A stretch of 9,022 nt of DNA from Thermoproteota archaeon (GTDB lineage: Archaea; Thermoproteota; Bathyarchaeia; Bathyarchaeales; Bathycorpusculaceae): NCBI GenBank assembly GCA_012511995.1, contig JAAZFA010000456.1, positions 1 to 9,022 on the forward strand, written 5' to 3'. A program made the position numbers and the translations under genes. This document shows, one piece after another, positions 1-7,237 of this stretch (within the stretch, counting starts at the first letter, position 1; each line of letters begins with the position of its first letter). The notes beneath the pieces were generated by a model that was not told the DNA's origin, did not search any database, and saw only the letters and a list, made by a program, of their open reading frames with translations.

Positions 1-569
1 ACAACGCCGACTCGTGCCTGAGCATTTTGCAGGTATGCATAAGCGTTTTGGTAGGTGAAGCTCCACTGGTAATGTGGAACTGAATCGATTGTTGTTTTCT
101 GGATGGGTGTCATGCTGTAGCCTTGGCTCATGTTAGAGTAAATGTAGTAGAGAACCTCATTCTCATCTGCGCCTGTGTTGGTTTGTGGGATGCCGTCGCC
201 GTTGAGGTCATGGTAAACCTCCAATTCAGATAGCGCACTTGCAATGAAAACTTGGGTGCCATCTTCTAAACTGAAGTGTTGGCCTACGATGTTGGCGATT
301 GGAACTGGAAAGGGATAATCTGGCGTGGTGTAGGCTGCATAGTAGAGGATTTGTGTGTTTGAAACGTTTACCCAGTTGTACCAGACTTTGAAGGGCGCAT
401 TGTTAGAGGCGAGTGTGCCGTTGGCGAATTCTTGGTCTGCTTGGGGAATAGTGCTTGATGTACTAGCCAGATTGAGTTGTCCCGATGCAGGAGAAAGCGC
501 TAAAACCATAGCCGATAATAGTAGTGCTATAACGGTTAAAGCAAACAATTGAGTAGGACTATGGCTCAT
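1..569 (-). CDS. Secreted protein with calcium-loop-like motif, C-terminus cut by window edge
   Basis: An open frame runs leftward from an ATG at 569 to the window edge without a stop, giving 189 residues of a longer protein. The start is supported by GAGGT at 577-581, seven bases before the ATG. Residues 8-30 form a hydrophobic signal peptide ending near PASG, so the protein is probably exported. Residues 55-115 look like a beta-rich extracellular domain. Residues 121-138 read DLNGDG, then acidic residues ending ADENE, which resembles an EF-hand or thrombospondin-type calcium loop. The following part (YYIYSN..., TPIQKTTIDSVPHYQW) is in the style of archaeal surface proteins, but I do not recognise a named family. 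It lies downstream of the kelch gene on the same strand, separated by a terminator, so it probably has its own promoter. Function is unknown; calcium binding is an inference from the motif alone. Confidence 0.8.
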   Translation of the reverse strand, partial: MSHSPTQLFALTVIALLLSAMVLALSPASGQLNLASTSSTIPQADQEFANGTLASNNAPFKVWYNWVNVSNTQILYYAAYTTPDYPFPVPIANIVGQHFSLEDGTQVFIASALSELEVYHDLNGDGIPQTNTGADENEVLYYIYSNMSQGYSMTPIQKTTIDSVPHYQWSFTYQNAYAYLQNAQARVGV

Positions 570-710
570 GTACCTAACCTCATAGTACTTGTTTGTTAAT
601 TTAGAACTTAAAGCTAATGTTTGGAACAGTGTGCTCATTCAAAGAACAACAAAACTTTTTTTGCAGCTGATTCTAAACTACAAGTAGAGTGGATGAAATT
701 CAGAGGGTTC

Positions 711-746
711 AAAAACTAAGAAAGGTCATAGCTAGCGACACCTTTC
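711..746 (-). terminator. Hairpin plus T-tract terminator of the kelch gene
   Basis: GAAAGGT at 720-726 and ACCTTTC at 740-746 form a perfect 7-bp stem with a 13-base loop. Read on the minus strand, the stem is followed after four bases (TTAG) by five T at 715-711. It starts only a few bases after the kelch stop codon at 752, so it fits an intrinsic terminator for that gene. Confidence 0.6.
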
Positions 747-751
747 CGCTT

Positions 752-1912
752 CTATTTTCTTTTTACTTTTTTAAAAAATAGAAGTAAACCAACTCCTATA
801 ACAACCAATAAAACGAATGGCAAAATAATCAGCAAAGGAGAAATCCCTAATTCATTTTCTTGCGGAGACATTTGCGTCGGCGAAGGTGTTACTATTTGCG
901 CTGGAGTATACTGCTGATTGGCGCTGCTGGGCGTAAATGTTATCATGTTGTAAGTGAAGCCGCCTATCACATACAATTTATCACCTACGTTGGCTATGCC
1001 GAAATTGAAGAGATAACTAATAGGGGGACTAGAACCAATAGTCCAGTTATCACTGAAGGGATCATAAATGTGAGTAAAATCAAAGTTTTGCGAATACCCA
1101 AAAACAAAGACCTTTTCATCGAAAGCAACTGCTGCACCCGTAGCTATACTAGACGGTGGGTATGAACCAGAGCTAAACATGTCTGTTTCTGTATCGTAAA
1201 TTAAGTTCTTGTTATGCCACAGGTCCTGTGAGAAACCGCCTACAATGTATATTTTCGTGTTAAGAGATGCTGAAGCAAAGATGTCGTATGGTGCTATAGA
1301 TTCGTTTAGCGCCCAGGAATCGCTAACTGACTTAGAAAGTGCTATAGACTCATTGGAAGACCAAGAATCTCTGACTGGGTCATAAACGCCGCCTCCTACT
1401 ACATAGATTTTATCTCCAACAATGCTTGCTGTTATCCAAGCTTTGGGGGTAGGCATGGATGCCTTAACGTCCCATGTGTTAGTTTTAGGGTCATAAACCT
1501 CATTCACTGCAGTATAACCGCTACTTGTTCTTCCGCCTATACAATAAATTTTATTTTGGTAAACCGCAGTAGCAAAGCCGATTCTCGCAGTTGGCATGCT
1601 TTCTTTGTAGGTCCAAGTATCTGTTATGGGATCGTATTCCTCATTTGTACCTACAAAACCGTCAACAAATCTTTCGTTAGTTATGATTAATTGGGGAGGA
1701 CTACTTGTTGCTGACCCATTGGCAGTTGAGCCGCCTATAGCATAGATTTTCCCATCTACAGCAGCGACGCCTAACCCGCTTCTTGCCTCATTCATAGGTG
1801 CCTTTTCAATCCAAGAATCGGAAGTGTCAGCAGCTCGGGTAGAATTAACAGCAATTGCTCCAGTGACAGATAGGCAAATAAGTATAAAAGCCGAAATAGT
1901 TTTTTGGCTCAT
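752..1912 (-). CDS. Secreted, membrane-anchored kelch-repeat protein
   Basis: This 386-residue protein has a signal peptide (about residues 1-27, ending STRA) and six kelch repeats. Their core strands are KIYAIGG (55-61), KIYCIGG (121-127), KIYVVGG (168-174), KIYIVGG (220-226), a weaker KVFVFGY (267-273) and KLYVIGG (312-318). Most are followed by YDP...W strands. Six repeats fit one beta-propeller. A Pro/Thr/Ser-rich linker (335-352) leads to a membrane helix (about 357-380) and the basic tail KKVKRK, so the propeller should sit outside the cell, tethered at its C-terminus. Kelch propellers usually bind proteins or sugars; no catalytic residues can be assigned, so binding or adhesion is an inference. 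Repeat 3 is followed by an odd 16-residue duplication (DSW...NESIA twice, 182-206). The gene is divergent from the fused peptidase gene and shares its upstream region. Several N-x-S/T sites suggest glycosylation. Confidence 0.9.
   Translation of the reverse strand: MSQKTISAFILICLSVTGAIAVNSTRAADTSDSWIEKAPMNEARSGLGVAAVDGKIYAIGGSTANGSATSSPPQLIITNERFVDGFVGTNEEYDPITDTWTYKESMPTARIGFATAVYQNKIYCIGGRTSSGYTAVNEVYDPKTNTWDVKASMPTPKAWITASIVGDKIYVVGGGVYDPVRDSWSSNESIALSKSVSDSWALNESIAPYDIFASASLNTKIYIVGGFSQDLWHNKNLIYDTETDMFSSGSYPPSSIATGAAVAFDEKVFVFGYSQNFDFTHIYDPFSDNWTIGSSPPISYLFNFGIANVGDKLYVIGGFTYNMITFTPSSANQQYTPAQIVTPSPTQMSPQENELGISPLLIILPFVLLVVIGVGLLLFFKKVKRK
1291..1378. repeat. Imperfect 48-bp tandem duplication inside the kelch gene
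   Basis: Bases 1291-1330 and 1339-1378 match at about 29 of 40 positions when aligned by eye, with a period of 48 bases (16 codons). They encode DSWSSNESIA and DSWALNESIA in the kelch protein. The copies keep the reading frame and fall in the loop between the third and fourth propeller repeats. Confidence 0.65.
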
Positions 1913-1945
1913 AGTGTGTCCAATCTGGAAATCGGTTAAGGTTAA

Positions 1946-1957
1946 TAATATATTTTA
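1946..1957 (-). promoter_or_regulatory. Possible TATA box of the kelch gene
   Basis: The minus strand reads TAAAATATATTA here, 34-45 bases before the kelch ATG. This would place transcription start roughly 10-15 bases before the start codon, giving a very short leader. No clear Shine-Dalgarno precedes this ATG, which agrees with a short or near-leaderless transcript. This is pattern reading only. Confidence 0.4.
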
Positions 1958-2176
1958 CGGAAAAATTTTCAGGAGTGGGGGGCGACCTATCCAAGGAACT
2001 AGAGATTATTATCAGGTTAACAAAATAGCAGGCGTCATGCCCGTGTTTATAGTTGGCGATGTCTTATTAAAATAATTGCCATTGCACTACAGGTTGTTCA
2101 TTTTTTGAGCAACACCAATATGCTTACATTCATTGGATTGACAATGAATTAAGAAGCCTAATTAATGGTTGTTTCT

Positions 2177-2184
2177 GATATAAG
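2177..2184 (+). promoter_or_regulatory. Possible TATA box of the fused PepSY-peptidase gene
   Basis: GATATAAG lies about 60 bases before the ATG at 2243. With the usual archaeal spacing, transcription would start near 2207 and give a leader of about 35 bases that includes the ribosome site at 2232-2237. Confidence 0.4.
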
Positions 2185-2231
2185 ATTTTTAATACACCAT
2201 AGAAGAAAATAGTCTTTATTCGCCTTTATAC

Positions 2232-2237
2232 AGGTGA
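2232..2237 (+). promoter_or_regulatory. Ribosome binding site that fixes the start at 2243
   Basis: AGGTGA sits five bases before ATG 2243 and is complementary to the usual archaeal 16S 3' end. A GTG at 2234 opens the same frame three codons earlier but lies inside this AGGTGA, so it is unlikely to be the start. Confidence 0.7.
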
Positions 2238-2242
2238 ACAAT

Positions 2243-4987
2243 ATGAAAAATGGAAAAATAAGCTTTAGCAAGAAAAAAAATCTATTTATCACAACTGTTT
2301 TCATTCTATCGTTGCTAACAATCAGTGCTACTTACTCTGGGCTTATGCCCACAGTTTATGCACAACCAACCAGCGAGATTCAGCAGCAAAGCTTTAACGC
2401 CTTAAATACCATTTTTGGGCTCGACATGGAAAAGTACTCTATAGAAGCAAAAGCGTACCCAAAGGATAACATGTCAGTTACCTACTTAAACCTCGTTTCT
2501 CAAGAAAACATTGCATATTCTCTAACCTCTGAAAATAGTAAATTAACGGTTCAGTATACTTATGGAAATAACAAACTACAAATGATACAAGTTCTTGGTA
2601 GGGAAGGTACACCTAACCTAATCAAAGCAGAAGCCAGCATCGACCATGTTGAAAATGCAAAAAAATTCCTAAACAGTTACCAAAACTATACTAACAATAA
2701 GCTTTTCGGAAACCTAATATCTACTCTGAGCAACGTTGACATGGGTAAAAACATTACTAAGGTTACAGGCGACATAGCTCTTGAAATGATTTCATTTGAT
2801 GATTACACTAATTTCAAGTGGTATTACACTGCAAACGGTGTTGAAGCTCCTTACACCAAGTACGTAACTTTGGGCTTTGAAGGTGACTTTTTAGCCGCAT
2901 TTGTAGACAATTGGCAGTTCTTTAACATTGGAAGTACAAACGTAAATCTCTCTGAAGAAGAAGCTATAACTATCGCAATAGATGCTGCCAGAAATTACGC
3001 TCATACACTTAAACTCGACGACTATGCCTTCAATGAAATAAACGTCAATCAAACAAACATATGCTGGGCATCTCTTCTTTTCGATCATTCGTTAAACGCT
3101 AGCAAACCTCGAAGTGCAGATGCTTTAGAGCTTTACCCTACTTGGAAAATCGGTGTTGTACTGGACAAATGGTATGGATCGCTATATGGGATAGAGGTTG
3201 ATATTTGGGCAGACACGAGAGAAGTTAGAGGTGTACACGAGGCCTGGTCTACCGTGCCCGCTCCAGAGGGAGTGCCAACTGCAGACATAAACGTAACAAA
3301 AAAAGAAACCAATCAACAACAAATAACTGAGGTAAGTTACAGCTTGATTCTTTGGGTTGCACTCATGACTATTGTTATGTCAACAGCAACTACCTCAATT
3401 CTGGTTTACAAAAAGAAACAAATACGCTTGGAATCCATAATGAAGGCTGGGCACTCTAAGACTTTAGGAATACTGCTTTGCATTTTAACATTATCGATAG
3501 CATTGTTGGCTCCCCTCTCACCAGTCAGCGCGTGGTCAAAAACAGGCATTGTTTGGGGTTCCGAGAGCAGTGGTGCAGATCAACCAGGTTACGCATCACC
3601 TAATGACAACTGGAGAAAAAGTTACAATGAACGCGTATATCAAAGGGACACATCTGTTTACCTTACAAATTGGTTCCAAGAAGGTGGTTTCTATGCATAC
3701 AATCATCAAGGTCACAGAAACCCTGGTTCGACAAAAACGCAAATTCTCAACAATGATATTAACCTCAAAACAGCCGATAGCAGCCGAGTAGCATTTGTTA
3801 CGTTCGATCATGGTGTCGGTAACTACATAAACGGTCAGTTACATTTCATGTTCGAAGACCAGACTGGTACAGGCATTGGCAGCGATTACCCTAATAACTA
3901 TTATTGGGACCCCTCACATGGCATCTATGACGAGGAAATATACAATGCAATAGATGACTGCGATCGTGGAAAGACAACACTGGCCTTTATTAATACCTGT
4001 TTATCTGCAAGTTTGACAAACCCTGTGACAGGTGACCCATATCAGGGCTATAATAATGGCCGAGCACTTGGAATACCGTATGCTTTTACACACCGCGAGG
4101 TTAAACCATGGGATACAATAACAAACATTGATGTACAGATGAGTAATGATGGTTTTAGCCACCCTGATGATGGCTCTCAAGTCTTCATAGGCTTTCCAAG
4201 AGGTTCAGCATCTTTGGAGCAGGGCATACCCTATGGCGGGGGAGGGGGCAATCCATATTACTGGTGGGTTGTCAGCTTTTTCTATCATGCTGTAGCTCTA
4301 GATGAGTCAGTAATTGAAGCTCTAAATGCAGCCTCCAACCAGTTCATTGGTGGACCTTTCTTGTCAACTCCCTTGCATACTGGATTTGCCCCCATTTGGT
4401 GGAACATGTATGTCCCGCCAGAATGGAGCACTTCTACTCTCGAAATCTATGGCAACGGAAGAATACATTTGAAAGCATTCGGCGATGACTTTACCGACGG
4501 AAATTACAATGGCTGGACAGTCAACCAAGGGTCATGGACAGCTAGCAGTGGGATTCTAAGAGCTCAACAGGGCCTTTCATTGATACGCACAAATGACCAA
4601 TTCTCAAACGATCGACATGTTCGGGTACAGGTAAGAACAATCACAGCAGGTGCTGACACATGGGATACGGCTTGGGTAATAGCCAAACATGACAGTCAAT
4701 GGAATAATATGGCCTATGCATTAATTCATACCAACGGCTATCTAGAATTTGCAATATACCGCAACTGGGATAAGGTTCAATGGAGCGTTAATGCTGGGTT
4801 GAATCCATTTAACACAAATACTATAGACATAGACATCATCGGCACAAAAGCATACGTTTGGGTAAATGGCCATCTGCACATGCAAATCAGCCATGCCTGG
4901 TTGGATGACTTCGCCGGCTCCACCGCAATGTATACCCATTACTCTTCAACGGCAGAGTTCGACGACATAACCGTAATCAAACAATAA
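2243..4987 (+). CDS. Fused PepSY-like / caspase-like peptidase / beta-sandwich surface protein
   Basis: This 914-residue protein starts with a signal peptide (cleavage near VYA-QP, residue 40). Residues 45-335 match the 373-residue protein at 7238-8359 throughout and end in a PepSY-like segment (EEEAITIAIDAA near 238-249; ELYPTWKI and VDIWADT near 296-325). A membrane helix (about 367-390), a KKKQ turn and a second hydrophobic segment (about 400-430, like a buried signal peptide) form a hairpin, so both large domains should face outside. The middle domain (about 433-745) has the clan CD pattern: strand plus His-Gly (FDHG, His523), helix, strand plus Cys (FINTC, Cys586). A later helix (ESVIEALNAAS) resembles gingipain-type domains. 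Residues 747-914 (DDF...GW start, FDDI end) look like a concanavalin-type beta-sandwich that may bind a ligand. Peptidase activity is inferred. A T-run follows the stop codon. Confidence 0.75.
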   Translation: MKNGKISFSKKKNLFITTVFILSLLTISATYSGLMPTVYAQPTSEIQQQSFNALNTIFGLDMEKYSIEAKAYPKDNMSVTYLNLVSQENIAYSLTSENSKLTVQYTYGNNKLQMIQVLGREGTPNLIKAEASIDHVENAKKFLNSYQNYTNNKLFGNLISTLSNVDMGKNITKVTGDIALEMISFDDYTNFKWYYTANGVEAPYTKYVTLGFEGDFLAAFVDNWQFFNIGSTNVNLSEEEAITIAIDAARNYAHTLKLDDYAFNEINVNQTNICWASLLFDHSLNASKPRSADALELYPTWKIGVVLDKWYGSLYGIEVDIWADTREVRGVHEAWSTVPAPEGVPTADINVTKKETNQQQITEVSYSLILWVALMTIVMSTATTSILVYKKKQIRLESIMKAGHSKTLGILLCILTLSIALLAPLSPVSAWSKTGIVWGSESSGADQPGYASPNDNWRKSYNERVYQRDTSVYLTNWFQEGGFYAYNHQGHRNPGSTKTQILNNDINLKTADSSRVAFVTFDHGVGNYINGQLHFMFEDQTGTGIGSDYPNNYYWDPSHGIYDEEIYNAIDDCDRGKTTLAFINTCLSASLTNPVTGDPYQGYNNGRALGIPYAFTHREVKPWDTITNIDVQMSNDGFSHPDDGSQVFIGFPRGSASLEQGIPYGGGGGNPYYWWVVSFFYHAVALDESVIEALNAASNQFIGGPFLSTPLHTGFAPIWWNMYVPPEWSTSTLEIYGNGRIHLKAFGDDFTDGNYNGWTVNQGSWTASSGILRAQQGLSLIRTNDQFSNDRHVRVQVRTITAGADTWDTAWVIAKHDSQWNNMAYALIHTNGYLEFAIYRNWDKVQWSVNAGLNPFNTNTIDIDIIGTKAYVWVNGHLHMQISHAWLDDFAGSTAMYTHYSSTAEFDDITVIKQ

Positions 4988-5005
4988 CTGCATTAGTTCC
5001 CTATC

Positions 5006-5013
5006 TTTTTTTT
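5006..5013 (+). terminator. Poly-T terminator after the fused peptidase gene
   Basis: Eight T in a row begin 19 bases after the TAA at 4985-4987, with no strong stem before them. Archaeal termination often needs only such a T-tract. The next gene remnant on the opposite strand ends at 5025, so the site lies between convergent units. Confidence 0.5.
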
Positions 5014-5024
5014 CAAAGCAGAGC

Positions 5025-5423
5025 CTAGATGTGTGAATTAACTGTGAGCACTGGCTCGATTCTGTATCCATCGAACTTGTATACGTTTGCGTTTATGCCA
5101 AAATAGTAGTCCTTGTCATAGTCGTTTTGGATTGTTCCGTTGATTACAATGCAGGGGTAGCCTTTGTATATTGAGTAGTCACCGGTAGCTCCAGAACATG
5201 GAAAAGCTTTCATTATAAACGCCATAGTAAAGCTGTGAGTCAATCAAGCAAGCTTTGGCTTGAGCGCCGTCTTGATAGTCGCTTGGAAAGTGCAGATAGA
5301 TGTCGCCTTTGATTCGGGAGTTGAGGATGCCGTTGGTTGATTGCCCGCCAGCAGGATTGCTAACGCTAAGACAATAAAGGCCACTCCAACACCGACTAGC
5401 ACGAGCGCACGCTTTCGGCTCAT
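5025..5423 (-). pseudogene. Small membrane-anchored protein gene with two compensating frameshifts
   Basis: Reading leftward from ATG 5423 gives SRKRALVLVG followed by a hydrophobic helix (to ILLAG), then the frame soon turns into an unrelated sequence ending in a stop. Near 5341 the sense jumps to the next frame, which reads GILNSRIKGDIYLHFPSDY and on to FSMFWSYR before meeting TGA at 5179-5181. Near 5183 it returns to the first frame and reads YKGYPCIVINGTIQNDYDKD and on to the stop at 5025-5027. The pieces join into one protein of about 132 residues: an N-terminal membrane anchor and an outside beta-rich domain. The changes equal one lost base then one gained base, about 160 bases apart. 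The NGTIQNDYDKDYY stretch is in the style of archaeal surface proteins, but I cannot name the family. It is either a decaying gene or an assembly or sequencing error. No clear ribosome site precedes the ATG. Confidence 0.7.
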
Positions 5424-5505
5424 TTAGCTAATCCGATAATTCTAAGCTAGAAACAGCACTCAAATCTACTTTTTAGAACAGTAAATCCTGATTAAAGAAA
5501 TTGCT

Positions 5506-5553
5506 TCACTCCAAATATTAAGCTCTCCCTACCTGCCGCTATAATTGGAGTGA
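5506..5553. repeat. Inverted repeat upstream of the peptidase/PepSY operon
   Basis: TCACTCCAA (5506-5514) and TTGGAGTGA (5545-5553) are a perfect 9-bp inverted pair separated by 30 bases. An outer TTG (5501-5503) and CAA (5556-5558) can also pair across small mismatches. The loop is pyrimidine-rich. The structure lies about 45 bases before the TATA-like box at 5597, a place where a regulator could bind. It is far from the end of any gene on either strand, which argues against a terminator. Confidence 0.5.
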
Positions 5554-5596
5554 GTCAAAGTAGAAAGCCAATTGTTACAAGCCTATTTATGGCAAA

Positions 5597-5604
5597 CTTT
5601 ATAA
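5597..5604 (+). promoter_or_regulatory. Probable TATA box of the peptidase/PepSY operon
   Basis: CTTTATAA is preceded by a purine-rich GCAAA that could serve as the TFB recognition element. It lies 50-57 bases before ATG 5654. The expected start of transcription is near 5627, leaving a leader of about 27 bases that includes GAGGA at 5643-5647. Confidence 0.55.
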
Positions 5605-5653
5605 CACTTGCCCTCGCTATTATATCTGAAGACGCAACCTACGAGGAATATAA

Positions 5654-7222
5654 ATGGCAAAAACTCGTGTGAGCATCTGTTTGCTTTTGCTCTTCTTATC
5701 GCTATTCACAACAATGTCCGCTCTGCCTGTTGAGGCAAGAGACGAGAGTTTAAGACTTGAATCTTTTGCAGTAAAAGAATACAAACAATGGAGCAGCTAT
5801 AATCCTAGCTACACATTTAGCCAGTCAGGTGATAGCGTTCTACGGATGATGTCCAATGATCCTGGACTTGGTGATGCCTATGCTTTTATGCATCTGGACA
5901 GAGATTATCTTGACGGAAAAAAGTTAAGAATCTCTTGGAGGTGGTACTATGATTGGACCGGGGACTATGTTGATCTTGCGGACGTCTTCGTAGTCAACCA
6001 TGAGCATAACAGAAAACTAATTAATTCTGGCGAGTTCCGAACTCAAGGCGACGCCGAACATCCAGTCACTGACTACATATATGTTACAGCTTGTAGCTAC
6101 GCTACTACTAGCAATGGAGGCTGGGTCAATTGGCAAACCGATACTTCGGGCATTCTAGACTTGTCTAGCTTTACAAGCTCTGTCGTTACGATTATAATCA
6201 AAAACGTTGATTATTGGACGGCGGATACAGTTGGACTAGAAGTTGATTATTTGCAAATTTTGGACTCAAACAATAATGTACTAAAAACTTATCATTTTCA
6301 GGGTTATTCTTTCAAGGAAAGCGGCGGTTACTATTATGACTATGGCATCTTTAGACGAGCAAGTTTCATAACTTACGGAACTGAGGATTATTACGACATG
6401 AGTGCACCAGGCAATGAATACTACCTGTCCTCGGCTGTCGCTAGTTATCAAGACAGTCTTGTATACAATACTGGAAAATACCCAAGCGGATACCACAATA
6501 ACGCTTTTGGCTCCTTGACTACAAACGATTATGTCCATAGCTATACAGTCTACACAGAGCAAGTCGCTGATTACTCATCGGTCTTCTACAAGGGCCACAT
6601 TGCTTTTCTTGGCTATGAACCATTCTATTATTATTGTGATTATCCAGATTGTACACTTACCCATTATGGCGTATGGGCAAGAAATAGAAACTATGAACCG
6701 ATTGAGGACTTTTCGATTGACGATGCAGTAAATTATGGAAGAGATGCAGCTGGTAGATTCTATGGAAATCATGACTTTGTATTTAACTGGGCTTGCGATC
6801 TTGGGTCTGAAGGGAGAATTGGCGTTTATAATCGAGCCCATAGCTCGGGTATTCTTCCCTCGTGGATGGACATCAGCCCCTCGGTTTTAAACGTTGGCAC
6901 GAATCCTGCTCATGACGGTTATCTAAATCCAGATCAGAACGATCACGTGTATATAAGCTTCGATGGTGTTTCAATGTGGTATGATTATGAAGCGGAACTT
7001 TATAACTATGATTACGCACAGTTCGTAGCCTATTTCTATGATCGATTAATGAATGGCTATACTGTAAGACAAGCTCTAGATGAAGCGTCATATCTAGTAA
7101 ATGGCGTGTCTTACCAGAGTTCTGACATTGGCTATGATGGTTACCAGATACCAGTATTTGGAGTTTGGCAAGATGGACGAATGCGTGTTTGGGGAGATGG
7201 CGACCATATTATGCCACATTGA
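5654..7222 (+). CDS. Secreted beta-sandwich plus caspase-like (clan CD) peptidase-type protein
   Basis: This 522-residue protein starts six bases after GAGGA (5643-5647). It has a signal peptide (residues 1-28, ending PVEA) and no C-terminal membrane helix, so it is probably released. Residues 34-215 are a beta-sandwich-like domain ending LEVDYLQIL. Residues 230-515 match the middle domain of the 914-residue protein: SSVFYKGH (His315), an IDDAVNYG helix, FVFNWAC (Cys381), HVYISF, then the helix FVAYFYDRLMNGYTVRQALDEA, close to gingipain-type domains, and a final DGRMRVWGDGD strand. His315 and Cys381 are 66 residues apart, against 63 in the fusion, and are the candidate catalytic pair. The His is followed by Ile instead of the usual Gly, so activity is less certain. 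Cys328 and Cys333 flank a tyrosine-rich loop and could form a disulfide. It is the first gene of an operon with the PepSY-like gene 15 bases downstream. Confidence 0.75.
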   Translation: MAKTRVSICLLLLFLSLFTTMSALPVEARDESLRLESFAVKEYKQWSSYNPSYTFSQSGDSVLRMMSNDPGLGDAYAFMHLDRDYLDGKKLRISWRWYYDWTGDYVDLADVFVVNHEHNRKLINSGEFRTQGDAEHPVTDYIYVTACSYATTSNGGWVNWQTDTSGILDLSSFTSSVVTIIIKNVDYWTADTVGLEVDYLQILDSNNNVLKTYHFQGYSFKESGGYYYDYGIFRRASFITYGTEDYYDMSAPGNEYYLSSAVASYQDSLVYNTGKYPSGYHNNAFGSLTTNDYVHSYTVYTEQVADYSSVFYKGHIAFLGYEPFYYYCDYPDCTLTHYGVWARNRNYEPIEDFSIDDAVNYGRDAAGRFYGNHDFVFNWACDLGSEGRIGVYNRAHSSGILPSWMDISPSVLNVGTNPAHDGYLNPDQNDHVYISFDGVSMWYDYEAELYNYDYAQFVAYFYDRLMNGYTVRQALDEASYLVNGVSYQSSDIGYDGYQIPVFGVWQDGRMRVWGDGDHIMPH

Positions 7223-7237
7223 AAGGAGTGACAAAAA

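Larger units (their letters stand above)
1913..2242. other. Divergent intergenic region between kelch and fused peptidase genes
   Basis: This 330-base stretch separates two genes that point away from each other. It holds a TATA-like box for each side (around 1946-1957 minus and 2177-2184 plus). The frames open across it show no signal peptide, no family motif and no good ribosome site, so I see no gene. A weak 6-bp stem (TTGTTC/GAGCAA, 2093-2112, loop containing a T-run) is also present, with no assigned role. Confidence 0.6.

Noticed and set aside
860..1165. 101-residue open frame on the plus strand
   Set aside because: It is antisense to the kelch gene, basic and low in sense, with no ribosome site or motif.
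1824..2075. 83-residue open frame on the plus strand reaching into the divergent region
   Set aside because: It begins inside the kelch signal peptide region on the other strand and shows no domain or ribosome site.
2093..2112. Small hairpin with a T-rich loop in the divergent region
   Set aside because: The stem is only six pairs with one wobble, and no gene ends nearby.
4236..4249. G-rich run that might form a quadruplex
   Set aside because: Only two G runs are present, and they encode a glycine loop of the peptidase domain; four runs would be needed.
5025..5243. Intact 72-residue gene on the minus strand
   Set aside because: It is only the last part of the frameshifted gene that starts at 5423; its first residues are out-of-frame sequence.
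6281..6841. Several minus-strand open frames within the secreted peptidase gene
   Set aside because: They overlap a well-supported coding gene and arise from its tyrosine-rich codon pattern.
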